Below the pieces are notes generated by a model. That model was not told where the DNA came from. It ran no database searches and saw only the letters and a list, made by a program, of their open reading frames with translations. 64,000 nucleotides of DNA from Phycisphaeraceae bacterium (GTDB lineage Bacteria > Planctomycetota > Phycisphaerae > Phycisphaerales > Phycisphaeraceae), in contig JAJDCY010000023.1 of assembly GCA_029260595.1 (NCBI GenBank), forward strand, positions 310,001-374,000, in the 5' to 3' direction. The first letter of the stretch is position 1; every line of letters begins with the position of its first letter. Position numbers and translations under genes: made by a program. Of the stretch, positions 1-8,498 are shown in pieces.

Positions 1-141
1 GTGATCGCCGAAGCGAACGAGCTGGCGGCGGAACTCAGCGGCAGCCTGTCCAACGAGGACCCGTTGGGGGCGATCGCGACGCGGCAGGCCGAGCGGCTAG
101 AGGGTTACCAACGGCAAATCGAAGAGTCGCAACTGAAGTAG
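1..141 (+). CDS. C-terminal end of an unidentified protein (partial)
   Basis: An open frame enters at the left edge and ends at a TAG at 139-141, giving 46 visible residues. They are rich in Ala, Glu and Gln and would form a helical, acidic tail ending in ESQLK. Coding potential is supported by continuity with the edge and by a normal 60-base gap to the next co-directional gene. The GTG at position 1 could be a start only by coincidence, and the gene probably begins outside the window. No function can be given. Confidence 0.5.
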   Translation: MIAEANELAAELSGSLSNEDPLGAIATRQAERLEGYQRQIEESQLK

Positions 142-201
142 GCGACTGCATCGTTCGCAACGGCTTGAGCCATTGAACCACCGTCAAGACGAGATCACGC
201 G

Positions 202-1014
202 ATGATGAGTTGTAATCGGTCGTGGTTGGTTGGTTGTTGGCTGTTGCTTGCCGCGTCCGGGTGCACGCAGGCACCGGGCGGGCTTGGCGTGGTGCTTGAG
301 CCGTTCATTTCGCCATCGCCGAGCGCGATCGCGCGTGACGCGTTTAACGTGTACGACGCGGACAAGCGTCGCGACAGCGTGGCCCAACTCGCGGCGTCAC
401 ACTTCGGCGGTGAGGCGCCTTATCTGCGTCTGTACCGGTTGCTGATTGATGACCCGGACCCGACGGTGCGTGCGGCGTGCATCAAGGCGCTGGGCATGCA
501 CGGGGCCGTCGAGGATGCGGACCTGCTCAAGCGGTACCTCGGCGATCCGTCGCCGCTGGCCCGGTGGGAGGCGACCAAGGCGCTGCAGCGTGTGCACAGT
601 CCGTCGGCTGTCGCGCCGTTGATCGAGACGATGCTGGACGATGACGACACCGATGTGCGCATGGGCGCGGCTGGGGCGCTCGGGCAGTACCCGGAGTCAC
701 GGGTGTTTCACGCCCTGGTTGGGGCGTTGGATGACACGGATTTCGGCGTGACACAGACCAGCAGGCAGTCGCTGCATACTCTTACCGGATATGACTTCGG
801 GACGGACGGCAGCCTGTGGCTGATCTGGGCGAAGAAGCGATCGGACACGATGTTCGAGCACCAGCAGGCGTATTTGTGGCGGCCTTACACCAAGCCGCGC
901 GGCTTCTGGGACAAAGCCAAGTTTTGGAAGAAGCCGCACGATCCCGCGCCGCGCCTGCCGACGGGGCTGGCCGCGACACCGGTGGGCGAGCAGCAAGAGA
1001 CCGCAACCCCCTGA
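202..1014 (+). CDS. HEAT-repeat lipoprotein
   Basis: A 270-residue protein with a lipoprotein signal: a short basic n-region, a hydrophobic stretch and the lipobox LAASGC, with Cys21 as the likely lipidated residue. Residues of about 60-190 form HEAT or PBS-lyase-like helical repeats, seen as recurring patterns such as DPDPTVRAACIKALG, DPSPLARWEATKALQ and DTDVRMGAAGALG. The C-terminal part is rich in Trp, Lys and Pro and has no recognised domain. HEAT repeats usually act as protein-interaction scaffolds, here probably at the inner face of the outer membrane or the outer face of the inner membrane. Two consecutive ATGs (202 and 205) compete as start. It is followed 24 bp later by a membrane protein, so the two are probably co-transcribed. 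The specific role is unknown. Confidence 0.8.
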   Translation: MMSCNRSWLVGCWLLLAASGCTQAPGGLGVVLEPFISPSPSAIARDAFNVYDADKRRDSVAQLAASHFGGEAPYLRLYRLLIDDPDPTVRAACIKALGMHGAVEDADLLKRYLGDPSPLARWEATKALQRVHSPSAVAPLIETMLDDDDTDVRMGAAGALGQYPESRVFHALVGALDDTDFGVTQTSRQSLHTLTGYDFGTDGSLWLIWAKKRSDTMFEHQQAYLWRPYTKPRGFWDKAKFWKKPHDPAPRLPTGLAATPVGEQQETATP

Positions 1015-1038
1015 CCCTAATCGAAGAGTCGTTTTCTG

Positions 1039-1506
1039 ATGGCGGGCTTCCTCCCCTACAGCCGGGCGTCACTGACGCTGGACCTGATCGCGGTCTCGAT
1101 GATCGCGGTGATCCCGATGCTCGTTTGGAGTGTCTACCTGGTCAAGGTGAAGCGCGACTACACGCGACACAAGCGGGTGCAGTTGGCGATCACGGCGGGG
1201 TTGCTGTTGGTCGTCGCGGCGTTCGAGTGGGACATGCGGCTGAACGGGTGGCGTCAGTACGCATGGGAGTCGCGGTACTACGACACGCTGGTGTTCCCGG
1301 CGCTGTACATCCACCTGTGCTTCGCGATCTCGACGGTGATTTTGTGGGTATACACGCTGCAGGGCGCGATCCGGTGGTTTCCTAAACCGCCGGCGCCGAA
1401 TGCCTACAGCCAACGCCACAAAAAAGTCGCCGGGCTCGCGGCGATTGACTTGTTCTGCACCGCGGTGACCGGGTGGGCGTTTTACCTGTTGGCGTTCGTG
1501 GCGTGA
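1039..1506 (+). CDS. DUF420-like four-helix membrane protein
   Basis: A 155-residue protein with four predicted membrane helices (about residues 13-35, 48-66, 90-112 and 130-152). It has the layout of the DUF420 family: a K-x-H basic loop after helix 1, a central His before helix 3 (YIHLCFAIS), an SQRHKKVA loop before helix 4, and the ending VTGWAFYLLAF. DUF420 proteins are small membrane proteins often linked to haem-copper oxidase assembly (CtaM in Firmicutes). A second, more typical member is encoded at 7235-7684. It lies 24 bp after the HEAT lipoprotein, which suggests one operon. The match is by pattern only, and the level of divergence makes the functional transfer weak. Confidence 0.65.
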   Translation: MAGFLPYSRASLTLDLIAVSMIAVIPMLVWSVYLVKVKRDYTRHKRVQLAITAGLLLVVAAFEWDMRLNGWRQYAWESRYYDTLVFPALYIHLCFAISTVILWVYTLQGAIRWFPKPPAPNAYSQRHKKVAGLAAIDLFCTAVTGWAFYLLAFVA

Positions 1507-1566
1507 GCGGATCGCCAGCCGCACCCGGTACACGAGACGAGGCGGCCCGACTGGTGTCCGACACGA

Positions 1567-1616
1567 TTGCATCGGAATGCAACAACCGGCGACGCGGTAT
1601 TGATCGCATCGCCGGT
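1567..1616. other. Two adjacent perfect hairpins between convergent genes
   Basis: The first is TTGCAT (1567-1572), loop CGGA, ATGCAA (1577-1582). The second is ACCGGCGA (1585-1592), a 16-base loop, TCGCCGGT (1609-1616). They sit in the 153-base gap between the convergent DUF420-like and PilZ genes, where a bidirectional transcription end would be expected. There is no T tract on either strand, so a classical intrinsic terminator is not supported. They may block RNA polymerase or stabilise 3' ends. Confidence 0.4.
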
Positions 1617-1659
1617 ACGGGTGGGCGTTGTTGGTGGTTACTGTTCGCTGATGCCTGAA

Positions 1660-2085
1660 TTACCCGCCACGTCGGACCGGGCCGCGGCGGTCGATTCCGC
1701 GGGAGAACGAGAACAGTGTGCTCGGCTGAATCGGGTTGTACGCGACGCTTAGCGCGATCTGTGGGAGCAGGGTCTTCGCGCGTGATGTCAGGTCGATGAA
1801 CTCCAAGCCGAGGATTTGTTTACGGAAGCCGACCTTGCGGACCCAGCACACGCGGGTTTGCAGCTCGAGTGGTTCGCCGTGGAAGACCATGTGTGCCTGC
1901 GTGTACACGCCGCCTTGGACGTGCAGCGGGCCGCGGTGCAATACGCGCATGCCGAGCGCGGAGATGTCCAGGACATCACCGAGATCGCATGTGAGGAACT
2001 CGGTCTTGACGCGTCCGCGGCGGCGCGAGTCGCCGTTGGGTTTGGCCGGCGCTCCGGCGATAGGTGTGGTGCTCGATGGGCTCAT
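1660..2085 (-). CDS. PilZ-domain protein
   Basis: A 141-residue protein with a PilZ-like c-di-GMP binding pattern. An Arg-rich RRRGRVK motif lies at about residues 21-27, followed by the DISALGMRV turn, which corresponds to the D/NxSxxG motif. Beta strands typical of the fold follow, including VYTQAHMVFHG and the late strand GLEFIDL. A strong Shine-Dalgarno (AGGAGAGGAGGAG) sits just before the ATG. Free-standing PilZ proteins act as cytoplasmic c-di-GMP effectors for motility or exopolysaccharide production; with a large polysaccharide locus 9 kb away this is plausible but not shown. The extreme C-terminus (RGIDRRGPVRRGG) is basic and probably disordered. Confidence 0.75.
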   Translation of the reverse strand: MSPSSTTPIAGAPAKPNGDSRRRGRVKTEFLTCDLGDVLDISALGMRVLHRGPLHVQGGVYTQAHMVFHGEPLELQTRVCWVRKVGFRKQILGLEFIDLTSRAKTLLPQIALSVAYNPIQPSTLFSFSRGIDRRGPVRRGG

Positions 2086-2560
2086 GACACTCCTCCTCTC
2101 CTAAGGTCTGTCAGGGCGTGGTCGAGGACGGGCGAATGCCCAGCGCAACAGCCGCCGCCGGTCGGCCAAACGGCCTGGGCGGGATGCGGCGATCTCGGCG
2201 GTCGGGATCGACCGGGTTGCCTGAATCCGCCCGATGCCGAGTGGGTCTAGGCCCGGGATGATCGGTGTGGGGCGGCCGAGATGACTGCGTCTGTTCCTCT
2301 AGTTTTTCCCTCACAGGAACACTACCACGCGCGGGAAGCGCGACAAGTAACAGGCACAGAATTTCATAGCCGAAAGCATCGAGCCAGGCGTACAAACCGT
2401 ACAGATCGTCCACGCGGTCCAGATGATCCGGTTGAGGCGAGTGGCGACCGGCGACCAGGCGGATCGGCTATTATGGCGAGTCGTGACGGGGGTTCGGGCC
2501 CGATTTGAGAATCCGCGGAGTTGTCGGCCGGGTGGGCCAGGCAACCGCTAAACACCAGCG
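2086..2560. other. 475-base intergenic region between divergent PilZ and epimerase genes
   Basis: No convincing gene is seen. Short frames exist on both strands but have random-looking composition, no Shine-Dalgarno and no recognisable motif. The region must hold promoters for both flanking genes. The only -10-like element I see toward the epimerase is TATTAT at 2469-2474, without a good -35. The PilZ Shine-Dalgarno lies at 2088-2100 on the minus strand. Confidence 0.4.
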
Positions 2561-3604
2561 GTGAAATTTCCGATGAGCACAACACTGATGACTGACTGGC
2601 ACGCACTCCATCAAGATCATTTCAACGGGCAGCGGGTCCTGGTGACCGGCGGGGCCGGTTTTATCGGATCGCACCTGTGCGAGGCGTTGATCACGCTGGG
2701 TGCTCAGGTCACCGCGTTTGACGACCTTTCAGGGGGCGATACGGCGAACTTTGACAGCTTCAAGGACCAAGCCGGCGATCGGCTGCAGTTCGTGAAGGGA
2801 ACGATCCTCGACAGTGATGCGCTCGCGGGCGTCACCGAGGGGCGGCGGTACGTTTTCCATCAGGCGGCGCTGGCGTCGGTGCCGCGGAGTGTGGCTGAGC
2901 CGCGGCTGTTCAATCAGGTTAATGTTGACGGGACGCTGAATGTGCTCGAGGCGGCGCGGGCGGCGAAGGCGGAGCGCGTCGTGTTCGCGTCGAGCTCCAG
3001 CGCTTACGGCGATTCCGAGGTTCTTCCAAAAGTCGAGACGATGCCACCGCAGCCGAAGAGCCCGTACGCGGCGAATAAGCTTGCGGGCGAGCACCTGATG
3101 CGTGCGTGGGCGTCGAGCTATGGGCTGGACACGGCGGCGCTGCGTTACTTCAACATCTTCGGGACACGGCAGAATGCGAACAGCGCGTATGCAGCGGTGA
3201 TCGCCGCGTTCGCGAAGGTGCTGATCGGTAACGAAGCACCGCTGATCTATGGTGACGGGCTGCAGTCGCGCGACTTCACGTTCGTGCACAACGCGGTCCA
3301 TGCAAACCTGCTCGCGGCACGGTCGGAGAAGCCGATCGGTGGGCAGGAGATCAACATCGCGTGCGGCGAGCGCGTCACAGTTAATGAGTTGGCCGAGCTG
3401 ATGGCCCAGATGATGGGCAAGCCGCACCTGGTCGCGTCGCACCGGCCGGACCGTACCGGTGATGTGAAGCACTCGCTGGCCGACCTGACCCGCGCACGCG
3501 AGGTGCTGGGGTACCAGCCGATCGTTGACTTCCGCACCGGTTTGGAGCCGACGCTGGCGTGGTACCAGGCGGTGCTCGGCGAGGCGCCTGCTGCGACCGG
3601 TTAA
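2561..3604 (+). CDS. UDP-GlcNAc/UDP-glucose 4-epimerase-like SDR
   Basis: A 347-residue extended short-chain dehydrogenase. The NAD-binding motif GGAGFIGSH is at about residues 30-38, the catalytic region has SSSSAYG, and YAANK supplies the Tyr-Lys pair. The sequence ASVPRSVAEP, the SPYAANKLAGE stretch and RYFNIFG resemble WbpP/TviC-type UDP-N-acetylglucosamine 4-epimerases more than GalE, but substrate cannot be fixed by eye. It would supply UDP-GalNAc, UDP-GalNAcA or UDP-Gal for surface glycans, in keeping with the polysaccharide locus from 11 kb. The start could be GTG at 2561 or ATG at 2573; neither has a clear Shine-Dalgarno, and both precede the conserved fold. It appears to be transcribed alone, 66 bp before ogt. 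Confidence 0.85.
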   Translation: MKFPMSTTLMTDWHALHQDHFNGQRVLVTGGAGFIGSHLCEALITLGAQVTAFDDLSGGDTANFDSFKDQAGDRLQFVKGTILDSDALAGVTEGRRYVFHQAALASVPRSVAEPRLFNQVNVDGTLNVLEAARAAKAERVVFASSSSAYGDSEVLPKVETMPPQPKSPYAANKLAGEHLMRAWASSYGLDTAALRYFNIFGTRQNANSAYAAVIAAFAKVLIGNEAPLIYGDGLQSRDFTFVHNAVHANLLAARSEKPIGGQEINIACGERVTVNELAELMAQMMGKPHLVASHRPDRTGDVKHSLADLTRAREVLGYQPIVDFRTGLEPTLAWYQAVLGEAPAATG

Positions 3605-3670
3605 CGATTCTTTTTCCAACTCCACCGATTCCAACTCAACTGAATAGGCGACTGGCGATACAATGTGTCG

Positions 3671-4306
3671 ATGAGTTTGTCGCATGAAATCACGTCCGGT
3701 GACGATGCACCGGTTTACTTCGCCTTCGGCGAGAACGACCTTGGGTTGGCGGTGTTGGCGGGGTCGGCTAGGGGCGTTCGTTTTATCTCGCACGCCGATG
3801 ACCGCGCGACGCTGACGAGACGGGTGCGGGACCACATGCCCTCGGCTGTGCTCGATGCGGATAACGGACAACTCAATCACTGGCTGGCTGAGCTAGCCGG
3901 CTACATCCACGATCCGGTCGACGCGCTCGCATTTCCCCTGGATGCGCGCGGGACCGAGTTTCAACAGTCAGTGTGGCGAGTGCTGCGATCGATACCGATT
4001 GGGCAGACGCTCACGTATTCGGTTGTTGCCGAGCGTGCCGGTCGGCCGACGGCGGTGCGTGCGGCTGCGAGCGCTTGTGGTGCTAATCCGATCTCGGTGG
4101 CGATCCCCTGCCACCGGGTGGTGCGGCGCGATGGTGGGCTGGGCGGGTATGCGTGCGGTATCGAGCGAAAGCGGGTGCTGCTCGATCGCGAGGCGCGCCG
4201 ATCGGGCACGGCGGACGACTCGTTCAATTTCGTAGGCGTTGAGCCGCACGGGCATCTCGTCGCGATCAATCACGCCCAGGTGATGGCGAACTGCCCCGCG
4301 ACGTAA
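3671..4306 (+). CDS. ogt: Methylated-DNA-protein cysteine S-methyltransferase
   Basis: A 211-residue suicide DNA repair enzyme that moves alkyl groups from O6-alkylguanine to its own cysteine. The active-site PCHRVVRRDGGLGGY motif is present, with Cys147 as acceptor. Upstream are the conserved GTEFQQSVWRVLRSIPIGQT and RPTAVRAAASACGANPIS blocks (helix-turn-helix and Asn hinge). The N-terminal domain is divergent. After the family's usual end (KRVLLDREARR) comes an unusual tail of about 35 residues, and its last 37 bases overlap the 3' end of the convergent exchanger gene. That tail is probably non-functional read-through. GTG at 3665 is an alternative start. Confidence 0.92.
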   Translation: MSLSHEITSGDDAPVYFAFGENDLGLAVLAGSARGVRFISHADDRATLTRRVRDHMPSAVLDADNGQLNHWLAELAGYIHDPVDALAFPLDARGTEFQQSVWRVLRSIPIGQTLTYSVVAERAGRPTAVRAAASACGANPISVAIPCHRVVRRDGGLGGYACGIERKRVLLDREARRSGTADDSFNFVGVEPHGHLVAINHAQVMANCPAT

Positions 4307-5346
4307 GCCGCATAGAAGATCAACAGCGGGACGCCGTACCAGCGTTTGAATTCGCCGGAGCGCCTGGAGCACTGGATAAACACGCGAAAAAGCACGAGCA
4401 CCACCAGCATGGCTGGGAGGTGGAAGAACAATAGCACCCCCCCGCCGCCGGTGATGGGCAGTTCGGCAGCCATCGCGCTCGCACCGATGACGAACAAGAC
4501 GTTGAGCACATCGGCGCCGATGATGTTGCCGACGAGCAGTTCTTTGTGGCCTTTGAGGATCGCGGCCAACCCGACGACCAGTTCGGGCAGTGAGGTGCCG
4601 ACGGCGACGAGTGTGGCGGCGATGATGACCTGTGGGACGCCCCATCGGCCGGCCAACTCGGTGACTGAGAGGACTAGTACGCGGCTGGACAGGATCACGA
4701 TCAGCAAGCCGATCAGGGCGATGCTCACGAGTGCGATGACGGGCCAGACGGTGCGTCGCCAACGGTCGGACGGGAGGAATGGGAGCTTGTTGTCCGCCGT
4801 CGCGGGCGTTTGGAATGGTTCGCCGTAGGGGTGTTGTCGGCTCCAGCGGACGGACATGACCATGTATGCGGCGAGCAGTGCGAGCATGAGGACGCCGACG
4901 GGTCGGCCTAGCGTTGCGGCGTTTCCCCAGATCATGAACGAGGCGAAACAGAGTGCGGCCAGTAGTGCGGCTGAGCCTAGCTGCACCCAGCCCTGGCGGT
5001 TGAGCACGAAGCGGTCGGCGGGGAGGACGGTCATCAAGCAGCCGATGCCGAAGATGAGGCTGGTGTCGACGATGATCGAGCCGATGGCGTTGCCAAGTGC
5101 GAGTTCGGGCTGTCCCGACCAGGCGGCGACGACCGAGACGGCGCACTCCGGGCTGGTGGTGCCCAACGAGACGATGGTCGCGCCCACGATCACCTTGGGG
5201 ATGCGTAAACGGAACGCCATGCCGGAGGAGCCCTCGACGAGCCAGTCTGCGCCCTTGGCGAGCGCGCCGATTGCGACGGCGAGGATGAGCAGCAGGATGG
5301 GCTGCGAGAGATCGGCGAACCAATGCTGGGGGATCAGGTGTTCCAA
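4270..5346 (-). CDS. Na+/Ca2+ exchanger-like CaCA-family antiporter
   Basis: A 358-residue inner-membrane protein with about ten helices and both alpha-repeats of the CaCA superfamily. Alpha-1 holds GATIVSLGTTSPECAVS followed by GNAIGSIIVDT; alpha-2 holds AATLVAVGTSLPELVVG followed by GNIIGADVLN. The acidic residues in SPE and LPE and the GN(A/I)IG motifs form the cation site. It resembles the YrbG subfamily. A cytosolic loop of about 60 residues separates the two halves. It is the last gene of a minus-strand run; its ATG overlaps the end of the preceding gene by 13 bp, implying translational coupling. Likely role: cation (Ca2+/Na+/H+) homeostasis. Confidence 0.92.
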   Translation of the reverse strand: MEHLIPQHWFADLSQPILLLILAVAIGALAKGADWLVEGSSGMAFRLRIPKVIVGATIVSLGTTSPECAVSVVAAWSGQPELALGNAIGSIIVDTSLIFGIGCLMTVLPADRFVLNRQGWVQLGSAALLAALCFASFMIWGNAATLGRPVGVLMLALLAAYMVMSVRWSRQHPYGEPFQTPATADNKLPFLPSDRWRRTVWPVIALVSIALIGLLIVILSSRVLVLSVTELAGRWGVPQVIIAATLVAVGTSLPELVVGLAAILKGHKELLVGNIIGADVLNVLFVIGASAMAAELPITGGGGVLLFFHLPAMLVVLVLFRVFIQCSRRSGEFKRWYGVPLLIFYAAYVAGQFAITWA

Positions 5347-6293
5347 GACCCACCAGTGTAAGGCATATCTTCGGGGTCTCGGTCGCCGGGGTCGTGCGAT
5401 GCGCGATCGTCGCCGGCACCGACAGCTTGGGTAGCTATGGGGTAGCCGAGACCGGTGATGAGGGATCGTTGTTCGTGGCTGACGAGCATCGCGGTGCGTC
5501 GTCGCAACCAGTGGGCGAGATCGGGTTGGTTCTGTTGCCGGGCGGCGGCGGCGAGCATGGCGTGCATCGCGCCGCCGAGCGCGACGGGCATCACTTCGGC
5601 GAGGCGGACCTTCTCGCGGACGCGCTCGAGCGCGCGGTCGGTGTATCCGCAGGCGAGTTCGTAGCGTGTTTGCAGGGCCTGGAGCTGCATGAGTTCGAGG
5701 AGGTTGAGCTTGTGTCGGTGGAGTTCGACCAGTGTGACGTAGACGCCCATCAGATCGCCGAGGGATAGCCTGGCTTCGACGAGCATCAGCAGCAGGTGGA
5801 TGCGCATCCGCTCACCGGTGTGCGCGGAGGTGCCCGGGCGCGTGGGGGTCGGGCTCGATTGGTCGGACAGTTTGGGGCATTCGACCAGGACGGCGTGGCA
5901 GATCATGGCGGACTCGGCGTAGCGTCTTTGGCGGTGTCGGAGCATGGCCAGGCGGTGGTAGAGCGCCAGGCGGACGGCGCGGACGAGGGGACGGCGGCGG
6001 ATGGCGGCGGCGAGTGTGGGCCCGGCCGATGCGCGACCGGCCGCGATCATGTCGGTGATGGGGGGGATCTGGCGCACCACTTTCGCATTGGGTCCGCTGA
6101 TGAGCATCCAGACTCCGACAACGAGCAGCAGGAGCCACCAGGTCAACGGGCCCTGCTCGGGTTCGGCGGCGGAGGCGATCAGGATCGCTGCGGCGGCGGT
6201 GATCAAGACGGTGCCGCGGACGGTGGCGTCGATCGTTAACTCGCGTCGTATGCGGTGGGGGTCGAACGCGGGTTTCGCAACGGGTCTATGCAC
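5334..6293 (-). CDS. Membrane protein with helical TPR-like cytoplasmic region
   Basis: A 319-residue protein of no named family. Two hydrophobic segments lie near the N-terminus (about residues 21-38 and 48-66: TVLITAAAAILIASA and WWLLLLVVGVWMLISG). The rest is alpha-helical, rich in Arg, Leu and Ala, in TPR-like patterns (RYAESAMICHAVL, MLVEARLSLGDLMGVYVTL, TRYELACGYTDRALERV). I chose GTG at 6293 because it overlaps the upstream stop as GTGCATAG; a longer in-frame extension would run through the upstream gene. It has the same layout as its upstream neighbour (two helices then TPR-like), so the two may be diverged duplicates. Function unknown. Confidence 0.7.
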   Translation of the reverse strand: MHRPVAKPAFDPHRIRRELTIDATVRGTVLITAAAAILIASAAEPEQGPLTWWLLLLVVGVWMLISGPNAKVVRQIPPITDMIAAGRASAGPTLAAAIRRRPLVRAVRLALYHRLAMLRHRQRRYAESAMICHAVLVECPKLSDQSSPTPTRPGTSAHTGERMRIHLLLMLVEARLSLGDLMGVYVTLVELHRHKLNLLELMQLQALQTRYELACGYTDRALERVREKVRLAEVMPVALGGAMHAMLAAAARQQNQPDLAHWLRRRTAMLVSHEQRSLITGLGYPIATQAVGAGDDRASHDPGDRDPEDMPYTGGSWNT

Positions 6294-7191
6294 GACGGCC
6301 CCCCGCCCAGGGTTTGGCGGCGTCCTGCAATCCGTCGAGGCGGTGCAGTTCGGGGAAGCGACCGGTGAGGGCGGCGCGGGGCAGCAGCAGCGTCGCACGC
6401 CGCCACCAGCGCTGCGCTTGTTCGGGCGACGTCGCGCCGGAATCTGACTGGCCGAGGTGGGCGAGCGCCGCGAGTGCATAGCCGTTGGCGGCGTCGATGC
6501 CCAGCGGTCGAAGCGCATCGACCAGCCCGTGCGAATCGCGGGCGGCGTCGTTCCAGTGGTTGGTTTTGATCTGCTGGATCAACTCAGCCAATCGGAAGGT
6601 CGCGCTTAAGACCGGGTGGTTGGCGGAGTCGACCTGCGCGCGCTGGACTCGGATGGCGTGATCGGCGTCAGTGAGGCGGTTGTCCGCGAGTTGGGCGATC
6701 GCGCGCTGCAGCGAGGCCTGCACCGCGATGGGTTCGTCCGGGGGCAACCGATCGATCAGGTAGTCGTAGGCGGTAATCGCGGCTTCGTATGCGCCCAGTT
6801 GGTCGAGGCAGAGAGCCATCATCGCGACGAGTCGGTCGTGCATCGGTGGGGCCGTGGCGACCGATGGGAGTGTGCGCCACGCGGTGCGCAAGGCCTGTCG
6901 CCATCGGCGGAGCACGGCGAGTTCGCGGACCGCATTGACCTGTGATTCCAGGCGTCGGAATCGCCTGGTGCGCGCGGCGACGATCAGCCAAAAGGTGACC
7001 AGGCCGAACCACATCAACACCAGCGCCCACCCGCCGCCGGACACGACGCCCAACGCCACGCAGAACACCAGAACCATCCACGGCGCCCACGCGGTTGCCA
7101 CGGGTGGCCGTCGCACGGCCCAGCGATCGAGGTGTTCGTCGACCTGCTGGGGCGTCGGCGGTGCGGAGTGTTTGGTGGTCACTGGTGTCAT
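6286..7191 (-). CDS. Membrane-anchored TPR-like protein
   Basis: A 301-residue protein with two adjacent membrane helices (about residues 35-77, including VLVFCVALGVVSGGG and VLMWFGLVTFWLIVA). A helical domain with TPR-like signatures follows (LGAYEAAITAYDYLI, VQASLQRAIAQLADNRLTDAD, GYALAALAHLGQS). It is the first of two similarly built genes: its TAG overlaps the GTG start of the next by 8 bp. Both sit downstream of SCO1 and DUF420 genes, so they might scaffold respiratory-complex assembly, but this is inference from position only. No family name can be assigned. Confidence 0.7.
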   Translation of the reverse strand: MTPVTTKHSAPPTPQQVDEHLDRWAVRRPPVATAWAPWMVLVFCVALGVVSGGGWALVLMWFGLVTFWLIVAARTRRFRRLESQVNAVRELAVLRRWRQALRTAWRTLPSVATAPPMHDRLVAMMALCLDQLGAYEAAITAYDYLIDRLPPDEPIAVQASLQRAIAQLADNRLTDADHAIRVQRAQVDSANHPVLSATFRLAELIQQIKTNHWNDAARDSHGLVDALRPLGIDAANGYALAALAHLGQSDSGATSPEQAQRWWRRATLLLPRAALTGRFPELHRLDGLQDAAKPWAGGRRA

Positions 7192-7234
7192 CCGTTAAGC
7201 AAGTCGTGTCCTTGCCGGTCAATTGATTCGCGAG

Positions 7235-7684
7235 TCACGGCGTCGGGTTCAGATGGTAAAGCATCACATAAATGATCAGGCCGGTCACGGAGACGTACAT
7301 CCATATCGGAAAGCCGATGCGCGCGAGGCGGCGGTGTTGGCTGATGCGGTTTTTCAGCCCTAAGAACACCAGACGGATCGCGAAGAACGGCACGGTCATC
7401 GCGAGCAGCAGGTGGCTGAGCAAGATGGCGTAGTAGAGGGATTTTGACAGGCCGATGCCGTGGTAGAGCTTGTGCGAGCCGCCCTCGACCGACGCGCGCC
7501 AGACGTAATGTGTGACGTAACTGATCAGGAACAGGCCGGACACAGCGGTCGCGGTCAGCATGAGGCGGCGGTGGGCCGTCACGTTGCCGCGTTTGATGCA
7601 CCGCCAGCCCACGGCGAGGAGGACGGTTGCGGATGCGTTCAATGCGGCGTTGACGGCAGGGAGGAATGAAAGGTCCGCGCTCAT
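7235..7684 (-). CDS. DUF420 family membrane protein
   Basis: A 149-residue integral membrane protein with four helices. It carries the hallmarks of DUF420: VTAHRRLMLTA after helix 1, SYVTHYVWR in helix 2, LLSHLLLAM in helix 3, and the QHRRLARIGFPIWMYVSVTG block leading into helix 4. Family members occur beside cytochrome oxidase genes, and CtaM in Firmicutes is needed for oxidase maturation. Its ATG overlaps the stop of the SCO1 gene as ATGA, so the two are translationally coupled, which supports a shared role in CuA or oxidase assembly. Confidence 0.88.
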   Translation of the reverse strand: MSADLSFLPAVNAALNASATVLLAVGWRCIKRGNVTAHRRLMLTATAVSGLFLISYVTHYVWRASVEGGSHKLYHGIGLSKSLYYAILLSHLLLAMTVPFFAIRLVFLGLKNRISQHRRLARIGFPIWMYVSVTGLIIYVMLYHLNPTP

Positions 7685-8460
7685 GGCGACCCCGCCTGCG
7701 TTGGCGGGGCCGCTTCGACGCCGTCGATTGAGGCTCGCACAAGCGCGTGCAGGTCGGCTTGCAGTGCGTCAAGCTGCCCCTCTTCGAGCACGTCGTAGAA
7801 ACCGCGGACCTGAGAGTCGCCATCTACCAGGACGAATTTCTGACTGTGGAAAATGGGACCGGTTGCACCGGCGGTGTCCTCGCCAATCGGGAGTTTGAAT
7901 CCGTTGCGGATGAGTTGCCAGACCTGGTCCCGCGTGCCGGTCAGGAACAGCCAACGGGCGGGGTCGGCCTTCGCCCAGCGCGCGTATTCGGTCAGCACAT
8001 CGGGCGTGTCGTGTTGCGGGTCGACGCTGAACGTTACCAATCGGATGCGCGGCCAATCGGGGTGTTGGCGGAGGCGGTCGTGCAGTTGAGCCATGTGGGA
8101 TGTCATGGCTGGGCACGGGCCACTGCAGCGGGTGAAGATGAAGTTGGCGACCCAGACCTTGCCGTGCAGTTGGTCCGTGCCGAATACGACGCCGGATCGC
8201 TCGGTTAGGTCAAACGCGGGCAGTTGGATGAGCCCCGTGCTATCCGACACGCCGACGGGTTGGATCGGGCCGCCTGCAAGCAGTTCCCCACCACCGTCGG
8301 CTGGGCCGCCGCGCCCGCCGGCGAGCCGCAGGCCGATCAGCGCGGTGGTGACCAGAGAGACAACCGCGAGTGACAGCGCGATCGCCGGCACCACGCCGCG
8401 GCGGACCGGGCGCTGCTTGCGCGATGGCCCGGCGGGGGTGTTAAAAATCGTGTCTGTCAT
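7681..8460 (-). CDS. SCO1/SenC copper-chaperone thioredoxin-fold protein
   Basis: A 259-residue protein anchored by one N-terminal helix (about residues 23-45) with a periplasmic thioredoxin-like domain. The copper-binding CxxxC is C112-S-G-P-C116 within FTRCSGPCPAM, and the third ligand His205 lies in FHSQKFVLVD. SCO proteins deliver or reduce copper at the CuA site of cytochrome c oxidase. I chose the ATG at 8460: upstream in-frame sequence is antisense to the ABC permease gene and lacks coding character. The stop overlaps the DUF420 start by 4 bp. The oxidase genes themselves are not in this window. Confidence 0.93.
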   Translation of the reverse strand: MTDTIFNTPAGPSRKQRPVRRGVVPAIALSLAVVSLVTTALIGLRLAGGRGGPADGGGELLAGGPIQPVGVSDSTGLIQLPAFDLTERSGVVFGTDQLHGKVWVANFIFTRCSGPCPAMTSHMAQLHDRLRQHPDWPRIRLVTFSVDPQHDTPDVLTEYARWAKADPARWLFLTGTRDQVWQLIRNGFKLPIGEDTAGATGPIFHSQKFVLVDGDSQVRGFYDVLEEGQLDALQADLHALVRASIDGVEAAPPTQAGSP

Positions 8461-8498
8461 CACGCGCCCATTGTAGGGTCGCCGATCCACTGGCGGGA

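Noticed and set aside
2111..2413. Small minus-strand frame upstream of the PilZ gene
   Set aside because: A short hydrophobic start is followed by random Pro/Arg-rich sequence; there is no Shine-Dalgarno and no recognisable motif.
3968..5419. Long open frame on the minus strand across the exchanger gene
   Set aside because: It runs in another frame of the exchanger gene, has extreme Arg/Pro/His content and matches no family.
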